Shown here: positions 7,463-15,116 of the stretch, one piece after another
Numbering within the stretch: the first letter of the stretch is position 1
Layout of the letters: each line of letters starts with the position of its first letter
Source: Dermatophilaceae bacterium
Lineage (GTDB): Bacteria; Actinomycetota; Actinomycetes; Actinomycetales; Dermatophilaceae
DNA length: 18,794 nucleotides
NCBI GenBank assembly: GCA_013361975.1
Contig: JABFXB010000498.1
Location: 1 to 18,794, forward strand
Direction: 5' to 3'
Made by a program: the position numbers and the translations under genes
The notes under the pieces: generated by a model
Told to the model about the DNA's origin: nothing
What the model saw: only the letters and a program-made list of their open reading frames with translations
Databases searched by the model: none

Positions 7463-7494
7463 CCGACCCGGGCCGACCCGGGCCGAACCCCGGG
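7463..7494. repeat. Tandem CCGACCCGGG repeat, possible convergent terminator
   Basis: Directly after the DUF3043 stop come CCGACCCGGG (7463-7472), the same 10 bases again (7473-7482), and a longer variant CCGAACCCCGGG (7483-7494). Each contains the self-complementary CCCGGG, so neighbouring copies can pair as 6-bp stems with 4-6 nt loops on either strand. It lies between two genes that end towards each other. Confidence 0.5.
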
Positions 7495-7513
7495 CCGCCC
7501 CGTTCGAAGGGCG

Positions 7514-8869
7514 TCAGGCCTGCAGGTCGGCGAACGCGAGCGGCGCCCGCGTGACGGCATACGTCGCGAAGTAGAGCTTCTCGACCGTGCCGTCGCCGGC
7601 GCGCACGACCTCGAGCACCTCGCCGCGCTCGCGCCCCTCGACCGCGCGGTAGCGGTCGGTCCCCTCGGCGGCATACCTCGTCTCGGACAGCGGGTCGTCG
7701 TCGCTGAGACGCGACCACAGCTGCCCACCGCGCACGAAGAACGTCAGCGGCGAGCCCTCGGACCACCACAGGCCGAGCAGCTCGGTGAGAGCGGGCTGCT
7801 CGACCTCGGGCACCCACGCAGCCTGCACCGACGGCTCGGCGTCGACGACGGCCTCGACGAGGTCGGTCGCGAGCGCGAGCGTCAGGGCCCCGGAGGTCGC
7901 GTTGGCGAAGACGATCGCACCGACGCCCTCCTTGCGCCGCACCCGCAGCCCGGTGAGGAAGCCGGGCATGGCTCCTCCGTGACCGACGAAGACGCGGTCG
8001 CCGCGGCGACCCATCCCGAAGCCCAGCCCGTAGGCGCCGGCCCAGCCGTCGACGTCGGTCATGATGAGCGGCCGGCACATCTCGTCGACGGTCTCGGGTC
8101 GCACGACCCGGGCGTCGGGGGCGGCCACGTATGCCGCGTAGCGGGCCATGTCGGCGACCGTCGACCACAGCCCGCCGAGCGGCGCCGTCGCGTTGAGGGT
8201 GAAGAGCGGCTCCTCGCGGGCGGTGCCGGCGTACGGGTCGACCTGGTAGCCGTGCGCACGGTCGTCGGCCGGGGTGAGCCCGGTGCGCGTCATGCCGAGA
8301 GGCTCGAGCACCCGCTCGCGAACGACCGCCTCCCACTCCTGCCCGGTGACACGCTCGACGACCTGCCCGAGGAGGCCGTAGGCGAGGTTTGAGTAGTGGA
8401 AGGCGTGGTGGGGCGGCAGCACCTGCTCTGCCTCCTCGACGCCGGCGAGGAACGCGTCGCGCTCGGGCGCCTCGAGGCTCTCCCAGATGTTGCCGACCGG
8501 CTCGCGCTGCAAACCCGACGCGTGGGCGAGCATCTGTCGCAGGGGAACCCGGGCGTGCCTGCTGCCCGGGACGTACGCGTCGAGCGTGTCGTCGAGCGAC
8601 AGCCGGCCCTCGTCCCGCAGCGACATCACGGCCAGCGCCGTGAACGTCTTCGTCACCGAGCCGATCATGAACTGGGTGTCGTCGTCGGCCGGTGTCGGCT
8701 CCGTGCCGAGGCGGGCGGAGCCGACGTGGGTCGACCACACGAGGGCTCCGTCGCGCACGACGCCGACGCTGACGCCGGGCGCGCGCCACGAACGCTGGGC
8801 GGCGACGACGCGCCCGAGCAGCTCGCGCTCGAGTCCGCTCGACAGTCGCTCGGTGACCACTGCGCTCAC
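7514..8869 (-). CDS. Beta-lactamase-fold serine hydrolase (peptidase S12 / class C-like)
   Basis: This 451-aa protein carries the penicillin-recognising-enzyme triad: SVTK (nucleophile Ser71, Lys74), Tyr159-Ser-Asn161 in HYSNLAYGL, and His297-Gly-Gly in VGHGGAMPG. Members hydrolyse peptides, esters or beta-lactams. The 100-residue C-terminal extension resembles the extra domain of esterase or D-aminopeptidase types. There is no signal peptide, so a periplasmic-style lactamase is unlikely and an intracellular hydrolase is favoured. I chose the GTG at 8869 because it overlaps the TGA of the 71-aa gene (GTGA); longer in-frame starts would run into that gene. The substrate is unknown. Confidence 0.88.
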   Translation of the reverse strand: MSAVVTERLSSGLERELLGRVVAAQRSWRAPGVSVGVVRDGALVWSTHVGSARLGTEPTPADDDTQFMIGSVTKTFTALAVMSLRDEGRLSLDDTLDAYVPGSRHARVPLRQMLAHASGLQREPVGNIWESLEAPERDAFLAGVEEAEQVLPPHHAFHYSNLAYGLLGQVVERVTGQEWEAVVRERVLEPLGMTRTGLTPADDRAHGYQVDPYAGTAREEPLFTLNATAPLGGLWSTVADMARYAAYVAAPDARVVRPETVDEMCRPLIMTDVDGWAGAYGLGFGMGRRGDRVFVGHGGAMPGFLTGLRVRRKEGVGAIVFANATSGALTLALATDLVEAVVDAEPSVQAAWVPEVEQPALTELLGLWWSEGSPLTFFVRGGQLWSRLSDDDPLSETRYAAEGTDRYRAVEGRERGEVLEVVRAGDGTVEKLYFATYAVTRAPLAFADLQA

Positions 8870-9081
8870 TCGGACGCCCGCAGGCTCATCGGGCCGTACA
8901 CGACCGTGCCGTTCTCGCGGAGCGTGACCGCCTCGACACCCCTCTCGAGCAGCTCGCGCCACGACTCGCCGAGGTAGCTCTCGGCGTCGCTCTGGGTCGG
9001 GAATGCGGTGGTCGCGAGCCCCTCTCCCTCCATGGGTTCGCCGTGGGCGTCGAGGAACAGCCAGGACCAGTCAGCGCTCAT
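8866..9081 (-). CDS. Conserved hypothetical 71-aa protein
   Basis: A small acidic protein with an even spread of aromatic residues: WSWLFLDAHGEPM at the N-terminus, FPTQSDAESYLGESW in the middle and VVYGPMSL near the C-terminus. This looks like a compact alpha/beta fold of a type I recall as a common short actinobacterial hypothetical protein; I know no function. It has no membrane segment or cysteine. ATG 9081 lies 6 nt after TAGGGT on the minus strand (9093-9088), a leaderless start, and its stop overlaps the GTG of the serine hydrolase. The coupling suggests co-production, but does not show that the two act together. Confidence 0.75.
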   Translation of the reverse strand: MSADWSWLFLDAHGEPMEGEGLATTAFPTQSDAESYLGESWRELLERGVEAVTLRENGTVVYGPMSLRASE

Positions 9082-9108
9082 GCGGCCACCCTAGACGGAG
9101 CCGTGTTT

Positions 9109-9301
9109 GACGTGCGGCAGGCCACCGTGCCACGGTTCGCCTAACCGAAGGACGACGGGGCAAGCCGGTGTGACTCCGGCGCTGACCCGCAACCGTGAAG
9201 CCATCCCCGCCGCCGCGCGGCCCGGGGTGACCAGCCGGAAAACCCGCGTCCCACCGGCTCCTTTGTCAGTCTGTCGTGGAATGCGGACCGGAGTCACCCG
9301 C
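9109..9301 (+). promoter_or_regulatory. Cobalamin riboswitch with L5-L13 kissing loop
   Basis: The conserved core reads GCAAGCCGGTGTGACTCCGG and then GCTGACCCGCAACCGTGA (about 9160-9198), the signature of the B12 aptamer. Visible stems are CACGGTT/AACCGTG (9131-9137 with 9191-9197), GCCGG/CCGGC (9164-9168 with 9176-9180, enclosing L5), CCCC/GGGG (9205-9208 with 9224-9227) and a plausible closing P1 (9109-9117 with 9244-9250). Downstream, GCGG/CCGC (9283-9286 with 9298-9301) exposes AGTCAC (9292-9297), complementary to the L5 bases GTGACT (9170-9175). This is the expected kissing loop. The Shine-Dalgarno GAGGAGG lies at 9344-9350 with no T-tract, so translational control is favoured. It precedes the ECF/cobU/cobS operon and should repress it when B12 is bound. 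Confidence 0.93.
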
Positions 9302-9354
9302 CGGGCCGGCAGCAGCCACAACCCGACACGGTGTCCGACCCGCGAGGAGGAAAC

Positions 9355-10107
9355 GTGTCCGTCGTCCATCGTGCCCGTCGTGCCCGTCGTGCCCCGCTGC
9401 GGGTCGTGCTCGCCACCCTCGTGGCCGCCTGCCTCGCCGCCCTGACCGTCGCCCCCGCGCACGCCGCGGCGTTCCGGTTCTGGGGCTTCTACCAGCTCAC
9501 GAACGGCGCCTGGACGTTCGCCCAGAAGGGCTCGGACCAGACCGTCCCGAAGGACGGCAGCGTCGACGGCTGGCGCTTCGCCGTGGCCGACGAGGCCTCC
9601 ACCCGCTTCCCCCGCGCGGTGCTGACCTTCGACCAGATCTGTGCCACGACGCCGGCCGAGACGGGCAAGAAGCGCGTCGGCGTCGTCGTCGACTTCGGCC
9701 GGCCCGCCGACTCCGCCGACAACGCGACGCCGCCCCAGCCCAAGGCGGTGTGCGCCGTCGTCGCGACCGACGCGACGAGCACGGCCGTGCTCGCCGCCGC
9801 CGGCGAGGTGCGCACCGAGAAGGGCCTCGTCTGCGGCGTCGCCGGCTACCCGGCCAAGGAGTGCGGTGCGCCCGTCAAGAGCGTCTCGCCCGAGGCCAAG
9901 GCCGCCGACCAGCCGGTGACCATCGCGGCACCGGCCGCGACGCCGTCGGCCACGCCGACCGCGGGTGACACGAACGCGGGCGCCGCCACGACCGCGGCGA
10001 GCTCGGGCACGAACGCGGCGGCATACGTCGTCGCGGCGCTCGTGCTGCTCGCGCTCATCGCCTACGTCCTCTTCCGCTCGCGCTCGCGCGCCCGCCGGGA
10101 CGCCTGA
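9355..10107 (+). CDS. Secreted, C-terminally anchored SCO2322-family protein
   Basis: This 250-aa precursor has a signal peptide: basic MSVVHRARRARR, a hydrophobic core, and probable cleavage after APAHA (residue 37). The mature domain begins FRFWGFYQLTNGAWTFAQKG and contains GWRFAVADE, RVGVVVDFG and four cysteines (ICATTP, AVCAVV, LVCGVAG, KECGAP). This pattern I recognise from the SCO2322 family that lies beside ECF transporter genes in Streptomyces. A Thr/Ala/Ser/Pro-rich linker (about 190-220) leads to one membrane helix (about 222-243) and a basic tail, so the domain faces outside and is anchored at the membrane. The GTG at 9355 follows AGGAGGAAAC, which decides it over GTG 9331. It is the first gene after the cobalamin riboswitch. 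A role in corrinoid capture is inference. Confidence 0.87.
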   Translation: MSVVHRARRARRAPLRVVLATLVAACLAALTVAPAHAAAFRFWGFYQLTNGAWTFAQKGSDQTVPKDGSVDGWRFAVADEASTRFPRAVLTFDQICATTPAETGKKRVGVVVDFGRPADSADNATPPQPKAVCAVVATDATSTAVLAAAGEVRTEKGLVCGVAGYPAKECGAPVKSVSPEAKAADQPVTIAAPAATPSATPTAGDTNAGAATTAASSGTNAAAYVVAALVLLALIAYVLFRSRSRARRDA

Positions 10108-10127
10108 GGCTCCGGGGGCGAGTCCTC

Positions 10128-11207
10128 GTGGCGCAGCAGCGTGCTCGGCTCCAGCACCCCGCAGCCTGGTGGCTGTGGGGGCTGGGCCTCGCGACGGCTG
10201 CGTCACGCACGACCAACCCGGTCGTGCTCCTGCTCGTCGTCGGGGTCTGCGTGGTCGTGGTGTCCGAACGGCACGACCCCGCCACGCCGAACCCGCTGCC
10301 GGCCTTCCTCGTCATCGGCGGGGCCGTCCTCGCCTTCCGTCTCGTGATGACCGCGGTGCTCGGCAACGGCATCGTCGGCGACACGGTGGTCGTGACGCTG
10401 CCGCGCGTCCCGCTGCCCGAGTGGGCGGCCAACGTGCGCCTCGGCGGTGCGGTGACGCTCGAGGCGCTGCTGTATGCCGCCTACGACGCCCTCCGGCTCG
10501 CCGCGATCCTCGCGTGCCTCGGCGCCGCCAACGCGCTCGCGAGCCCGCGCCGGCTGCTCCGCTACCTACCTTCCACCCTCTACGACGTCGGCACCGCCGT
10601 CGTCGTCGGGCTGACGTTCGCCCCGCAGCTGCTCTCCGACGCGCGCGACGTCCGCGCGGCACGCACCCTGCGCGGTCGCGACGGCCGGGGCCTTCGCGAG
10701 ACCGCCCGGCTCACCGTGCCGGTGCTCGAGACGGCCTTCGAGCGGTCGCTCGGCCTCGCCGCCTCGATGGAGTCACGCGGCTACGGCCGGGCCGTACGCA
10801 CCTCCACCAGCAGCCGGCGCGCCGCGACCGGACTGGCCCTCGCCGGCCTCGTCGGGGTGCTCGCCGGGCTCTACGGCCTGCTCGACGCCTCGGCAGGAGG
10901 CCTGCTCGGCCTGCCGGTCCTCGTGCTCGGGGCGGTGCTCGCCGGGTCCAGCCTGCTCGTGGGAGCCTCACGCGACACCCGCTCCGGTCACCGCCGCGAC
11001 CGGTGGGCCTGGACCGAGACCGTGACCGCGGCTGCCGGAGCCGTGCCCGCGACCGTGCTCGTCGTCGCCTCGGTGCAGGGCTGGGACGGCGTCGTGCCGT
11101 CGCAGCGGGCCGAGCTGCCGGCGCTGCCGCTGCTGGCGGTCGTCGCCGTCCTCGTCGCCACCATCCCCGCGTGGGTGACGCCCCGGCCCCGGGAGGCCCT
11201 GTCGTGA
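10128..11207 (+). CDS. ECF transporter transmembrane component EcfT
   Basis: This 359-aa membrane protein has about six to seven hydrophobic segments. Two cytoplasmic coupling motifs typical of EcfT/CbiQ are visible: ARTLRGR (178-184) and SMESRGYG (213-220), the second matching the family ExRG pattern that docks on the ATPases. EcfT links ATP hydrolysis to toppling of the S component in the membrane. The C-terminal region carries additional hydrophobic helices (about 230-265, 295-315 and 332-350), longer than the minimal CbiQ. The start is GTG, 20 nt after the secreted-protein stop. The TGA overlaps the GTG of the ATPase gene (GTGA). The substrate follows from context (riboswitch, cobU, cobS), not from this sequence. 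Confidence 0.9.
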   Translation: MAQQRARLQHPAAWWLWGLGLATAASRTTNPVVLLLVVGVCVVVVSERHDPATPNPLPAFLVIGGAVLAFRLVMTAVLGNGIVGDTVVVTLPRVPLPEWAANVRLGGAVTLEALLYAAYDALRLAAILACLGAANALASPRRLLRYLPSTLYDVGTAVVVGLTFAPQLLSDARDVRAARTLRGRDGRGLRETARLTVPVLETAFERSLGLAASMESRGYGRAVRTSTSSRRAATGLALAGLVGVLAGLYGLLDASAGGLLGLPVLVLGAVLAGSSLLVGASRDTRSGHRRDRWAWTETVTAAAGAVPATVLVVASVQGWDGVVPSQRAELPALPLLAVVAVLVATIPAWVTPRPREALS

Positions 11208-12826
11208 TCACCTTCGACCACGTCTCGGTCCGCTACGCCGACGCCCCGTCCCCCAGCCTGCACGACGTCACGCTCGAGATCCCCGAGGGTGAGCTCGTCC
11301 TCGTGGTCGGTCCCACCGGCAGCGGCAAGTCGACGCTGCTGCGCACCGTCAACGGCCTCGTCCCCCACTTCAGCGGGGGCACGCTCACGGGGCGCGTCAC
11401 CGTCGACGGTCTCGACACGGCCGAGCACCGGCCGCGCGACCTCGCCACCGTCGTGGGCCTCGTCGAGCAGAACCCGACCTCGACGTTCGTCACCGACGTC
11501 GTCGAGGACGAGGTGGCGTACGGCATGGAGACGATGGGCCTCGACCCGACGACGATCCGCCGGCGGGTCGAGGAGACCCTCGACCTGTTCGGGCTCACCC
11601 CGTTGCGCGGACAGTCGCTCCGGGCGCTCTCGGGCGGCCAGCAGCAGCGCGTGGCGATCGCGGCACTCTTCGCCGCCGGTCCGCGGGTCCTGGTCCTCGA
11701 CGAGCCCACCTCGGCGTTGGATCCCGTTGCGGCGGAAGAGGTCCTGGCCTCCCTGCACCGCATCGTGCACGACCTCGGGGTTACCGTGGTCCTGGCCGAG
11801 CACCGGCTGGAACGAGTGGTCCACCACGCCGACCGGGTGCTCCTCGTCGACGACGGCCACGTGTCCGAGCTGCTGGAACCCGCCGACGCGATGCTCCGGT
11901 CGCAGATCTACCCGCCCGTCGTCGGGCTCTCGCGCCTCGTCGGCTGGTCACCGACTCCGCTGTCGATCCGCGACGCCCGTCGCAGGGCGGCCTCCTTGCG
12001 TGACGCCCTCGGGGCCAGCACGCCGATGGCGGCGGCCGGCCGGCGGCTCGTCGGCCGCGAGCAGTCCGTGGTGCTCGACGGGGTGAGGGTCAGCCGCGGC
12101 CACAGGACGGTGATCGACGCCATCGACCTCACGGTGTCGCGCGGTTCGGTCACCACGCTCATGGGACGCAACGGGGCGGGCAAGTCCACCCTGCTCGGCG
12201 CGATCGCCGCCCAGCACCGTCTGGCGGCCGGACGCGTGCGGCTGGGGGCCGCGGCCACCGACCCTCACGCGACGCCCGCCCGTGAGCGGGTGCGCACCGT
12301 CGGGCTCGTGCCCCAGCAGCCCGAGCTGCTGCTCTACGCCGACACGGTCGCAGCGGAGTGCGCCGCCGCGGACGCCGACTTCGGCGCGGCGTCCGGCACC
12401 TGCCGGGCCCTCCTCGACCGCATCTCCGGGGGCATCGACCCCGGCACCCACCCGCGCGACCTGTCGGAGGGGCAGCGGCTCGCGCTCGCCCTCGCCGTCA
12501 TCCTGTCCGGCTCGCCCGAGGTGCTGCTGCTCGACGAACCGACACGGGGGCTCGACTACGGCGCCAAGAAGCGGCTGGGAGAGGTGCTGACGGGCCTCGC
12601 CGCGGGTGGGACCACCGTCGTGCTCGCCACGCACGACGTGGAGCTCGCCGCGGAGATCGCCGACCGCGTCGTCATCCTCGCCGACGGCGAGGTCGTCACC
12701 GACGGGCCCGCGCGCGAGGTGCTCGCATCCTCCCCCGCCTTCGCACCGCAGGTCACCAAGGTGCTGCTCCCCCAGACCTGGCTCACCGTCGCCGAGGTCG
12801 CCGGCGCACTGGCGAGGATCGCATGA
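11204..12826 (+). CDS. Fused ECF ATPase with two ABC domains (EcfA-EcfA')
   Basis: This 540-aa protein is two nucleotide-binding domains in one chain. Domain 1 has Walker A GPTGSGKST (36-44), Q-loop VEQNP, signature LSGGQQQR (142-149), Walker B VLVLDEPTSALD (about 163-174) and H-loop AEHR. Domain 2 has GRNGAGKST (321-329), LVPQQPE, a weaker signature LSEGQRLALA (420-429), LLLDEPTRGLD (441-451) and ATHD. It energises the ECF transporter at the inner membrane face. The GTG start overlaps the EcfT stop, and the stop overlaps the S-component ATG (ATGA), so stoichiometric expression is likely. The frame is open upstream to 9965, but that region is the coding strand of other genes. The domains differ enough that only one signature is canonical. 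Confidence 0.95.
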   Translation: MITFDHVSVRYADAPSPSLHDVTLEIPEGELVLVVGPTGSGKSTLLRTVNGLVPHFSGGTLTGRVTVDGLDTAEHRPRDLATVVGLVEQNPTSTFVTDVVEDEVAYGMETMGLDPTTIRRRVEETLDLFGLTPLRGQSLRALSGGQQQRVAIAALFAAGPRVLVLDEPTSALDPVAAEEVLASLHRIVHDLGVTVVLAEHRLERVVHHADRVLLVDDGHVSELLEPADAMLRSQIYPPVVGLSRLVGWSPTPLSIRDARRRAASLRDALGASTPMAAAGRRLVGREQSVVLDGVRVSRGHRTVIDAIDLTVSRGSVTTLMGRNGAGKSTLLGAIAAQHRLAAGRVRLGAAATDPHATPARERVRTVGLVPQQPELLLYADTVAAECAAADADFGAASGTCRALLDRISGGIDPGTHPRDLSEGQRLALALAVILSGSPEVLLLDEPTRGLDYGAKKRLGEVLTGLAAGGTTVVLATHDVELAAEIADRVVILADGEVVTDGPAREVLASSPAFAPQVTKVLLPQTWLTVAEVAGALARIA

Positions 12827-13659
12827 CCTCCCGTCGTGTCATCCCGCTGCGCTGGCCGGCCGTCGTGGCGGTTGCCGTGGTGGGCGTCGTCGGGCTGGTC
12901 GCGTTCACCTGGCCGTTCTTCGTCACCGGCGACTTCGCCCGCGACCACGGCAACGACGCCCCGTGGCTGTTCGCGCTGCTGCTCGCACTCCTCGCCGTCG
13001 TCTGCCTCGCCGAGGTCACGGCCGGGCGTCTCGATGCGAAGACCATCGCCGTGCTCGGGGTCGCTGCCGCCGCCGGTGGTGCCCTGCGGCTGCTCAGCGC
13101 GGGCACGGCCGGGCTGGAGCCGATGTTCTTCGTCGTCATCGTCGCCGGCTGCGTGCTCGGGCCCGGAGTCGGCTTCGTCTCCGGGGCGCTCGCGGTCACG
13201 GTCGGGGCCCTCCTGACGGGCGGCGTGGGGCCCTGGCTGCCCTTCCAGATGATCTGCGCCGGCGGCATCGGGCTCGGCGCCGGCCTGCTGCCGGCCCGCC
13301 CGGGTCGGAGGTCCGAGCGCTGGGTCGTGGCGGCCTACGCCCTCGTCACGGGGCTCGCCTACGGCGTGTTCATGAACCTGTGGTTCTGGCCGTTCCTCGG
13401 CACCGGCGCTCCCACCGGGATGGGCTTCGTCCCCGGGGCCTCGTTGGGCGAGAACCTCGGGCACTACGCGCTCTTCTACGTGACCACCTCGCTCGGCTGG
13501 GACCTCCCGCGGGGCGTGCTCAACGCGGTGCTCGTGCTGGTCGCCGGTCCGGCGCTGCTCCGCGACTTCCGGCGCGGCGCGCGGCGCGCCGCGTTCGGGG
13601 TGCCGGTGGTCTTCGAGGCGACCGACCGGCCCCTCCAGAACGCCGGAGGGCCTCGATGA
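12823..13659 (+). CDS. ECF transporter S component, probably for cobalamin or cobinamide
   Basis: This 278-aa membrane protein starts with a helix at about 10-30 and has six or more hydrophobic segments. The central block RLLSAGTAGLEPMFFVVIVAGCVLG (89-113) followed by GVGFVSGALAVTVGALLTGGVGPWLPFQM has the small-residue-rich helices and Gly/Ala packing of ECF substrate-binding subunits that contact EcfT. A periplasmic-side loop TGDFARDHGNDAPW (35-48) may help substrate entry. It is not a close BtuC-type permease. The ligand is inferred from the B12 riboswitch and the downstream corrinoid genes. ATG 12823 overlaps the ATPase TGA, and its own TGA overlaps the cobU ATG. It could alternatively carry a B12 precursor rather than B12. 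Confidence 0.82.
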   Translation: MTSRRVIPLRWPAVVAVAVVGVVGLVAFTWPFFVTGDFARDHGNDAPWLFALLLALLAVVCLAEVTAGRLDAKTIAVLGVAAAAGGALRLLSAGTAGLEPMFFVVIVAGCVLGPGVGFVSGALAVTVGALLTGGVGPWLPFQMICAGGIGLGAGLLPARPGRRSERWVVAAYALVTGLAYGVFMNLWFWPFLGTGAPTGMGFVPGASLGENLGHYALFYVTTSLGWDLPRGVLNAVLVLVAGPALLRDFRRGARRAAFGVPVVFEATDRPLQNAGGPR

Positions 13660-14258
13660 CCGACCCCGTGGCCCGTCGCGCAGCGACGACGACGCTCGTC
13701 ACCGGCCCGGTGCGCAGCGGCAAGAGCCGGCACGCGGAGGACCTGCTCTGGCAGTCCGAGTCGGTGACCTACGTCGCGACCGGGAGGGTGGCCACACCGG
13801 ACGACCCGGAATGGAACCGTCGGGTCGCCGACCACCAGAGCCGCCGTCCGGCGTCGTGGCGCACCGTCGAGACCGCGGATGTCGCCGCGGTGGTCGAGGC
13901 CGCCCGTGAGCCCGTCCTCGTCGACTGCCTCGGCACGTGGCTCACGGCCCTCGTCGACGAGGCCGGGTGGGACGACCTCGTCGCCGCGGCCGAGCTCGTG
14001 CGCGCCGCCGGCGACCGGCTCGTGGAGTCGCTCGGCGTCGCAACCGTGCCGGTGGTCGTGGTCACGAACGAGGTCGGCTGGTCGCTGGTGCCCACGACGC
14101 CGTCCGGGCGGTTCTTCCAGGACGAGCTCGGACGGCTCAACGCGGGCGTCGCATCGGTCGCCGCCCGGGTGCACCTCGTCGTCGCCGGCCGCGTGCTCGA
14201 CCTGTCCGACGCGCCCGTGGTTCCGACGCAGCCCCGGCCCAGGACCCTCGATGCGTGA
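13656..14258 (+). CDS. cobU: Bifunctional adenosylcobinamide kinase / adenosylcobinamide-phosphate guanylyltransferase
   Basis: This 200-aa cytoplasmic enzyme (CobU, CobP in other naming) phosphorylates adenosylcobinamide and then transfers GMP to give adenosylcobinamide-GDP. The P-loop is GPVRSGKS (17-24) in the CobU form GxxRSGKS. VADHQSRRPASW (57-68) contains the histidine (His60) expected to carry GMP. VLVDCLGTWLTAL (87-99) supplies the Walker-B-like Asp90, and NEVGWSLVPTTPSGRFFQDE and VHLVVAGRVLDL are typical closing blocks. All key residues are present. ATG 13656 overlaps the S-component stop and the stop overlaps cobS by 8 nt. It makes imported cobinamide usable. Confidence 0.95.
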   Translation: MTDPVARRAATTTLVTGPVRSGKSRHAEDLLWQSESVTYVATGRVATPDDPEWNRRVADHQSRRPASWRTVETADVAAVVEAAREPVLVDCLGTWLTALVDEAGWDDLVAAAELVRAAGDRLVESLGVATVPVVVVTNEVGWSLVPTTPSGRFFQDELGRLNAGVASVAARVHLVVAGRVLDLSDAPVVPTQPRPRTLDA

Positions 14259-15051
14259 TGCCTGGCGGCTCGCGCTCGGCACCTTCACCGCCCTGCGCGT
14301 CGGACCACCGCGGCGTGTCGACGAGCGAGCGCTCGGTGGGGCCATGCTCCTCGCGCCGCTCACGGCCGTGCCGGCTGCGGTCGTCTGGGCCGCCCTGGGG
14401 CTGTTGGCCGGCGCCACGGTCGTACCCTCGGCAGTCGCCGCCGGCCTCGCCCTCGTCGTCACCGCCCTCGTCTCCCGCGCACTGCACCTCGACGGGCTCG
14501 CCGACCTCGCCGACGGCTTGACGTCGGGACACGACCCCGCGCGCTCGCTGGAGGTGATGCGACGGGGCGACACCGGGCCGGCCGGCGCTGCCGCACTGCT
14601 GCTCACGGTGCTGCTCGATGCTGCCTGTCTCGGCACGCTCCTCGCCACCGGAGCCGGAACGTCGCTGGCGCTGACCGCCCTCGTCGCCAGCAGGCTCGCC
14701 TGCGCCGTGAGCGCCCGGCACGGCATCCCGGCCGCACGTGCCGAAGGGCTGGGCCAGGGCGTGGCCGGCACGGTGTCGCGGCCGACCCTGAGGCTCCTCG
14801 TCGCTGTCGCCGCGGTGGTGGCTGCCTGCGTCGGCTGGCTCGTCGGAAACGCGACGGAACTGTCCCCGTATGCCGCGGCCGCAGCCCACGTGGCCGTGGT
14901 CGCGACAGCCGCAACGGCCTCCGTGGCCGTCCGCCGGCACGCGGTGCGACGGCTGGGGGGTGTGACCGGCGACGTCATCGGCGCGGCCATCGAGGTCGCG
15001 CTCGCGGCCGCCCTCGTGGCCGCCGCGGTCGCCGTCACCGCCCTCACCTGA
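14251..15051 (+). CDS. cobS: Adenosylcobinamide-GDP ribazoletransferase (cobalamin 5'-phosphate synthase)
   Basis: This 266-aa integral membrane enzyme joins adenosylcobinamide-GDP to alpha-ribazole (phosphate), the last step of the nucleotide loop. The defining acidic motif HLDGLADLADGL (79-90) is followed by SGHDPARSLEVMRRGDTGPAG, both metal-binding regions of CobS. A C-terminal GGVTGDVIGA lies near a final helix. At least six hydrophobic segments are present, and length is normal. ATG 14251 lies inside the end of cobU (8-nt overlap). It is the last gene of the riboswitch operon. cobT, which makes alpha-ribazole phosphate, is not in the window. Confidence 0.94.
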   Translation: MRDAWRLALGTFTALRVGPPRRVDERALGGAMLLAPLTAVPAAVVWAALGLLAGATVVPSAVAAGLALVVTALVSRALHLDGLADLADGLTSGHDPARSLEVMRRGDTGPAGAAALLLTVLLDAACLGTLLATGAGTSLALTALVASRLACAVSARHGIPAARAEGLGQGVAGTVSRPTLRLLVAVAAVVAACVGWLVGNATELSPYAAAAAHVAVVATAATASVAVRRHAVRRLGGVTGDVIGAAIEVALAAALVAAAVAVTALT

Positions 15052-15116
15052 CCGGCCACGCGTCGCCGCGTCACGACAACCGGCTCGCCCCGCCCACCCC
15101 ACCCCTCAACTCAACC

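Noticed and set aside
9107..9112. TTGACG as a -35 box for the riboswitch transcript
   Set aside because: A -10 at the right distance would fall inside the aptamer, after its 5' stem bases; the bases fit better as the 5' arm of P1.
9965..11203. Upstream extension of the fused ATPase reading frame
   Set aside because: It is low-complexity Arg/Pro-rich and covers the secreted-protein end and all of ecfT; the GTG at 11204 overlapping the ecfT stop is the natural start.
13656..14258. Plain P-loop kinase or GTPase for the CobU gene
   Set aside because: The RSGKS P-loop, the histidine in VADHQSRRP and the NEVG and VVAGRVLDL blocks are specific to CobU.
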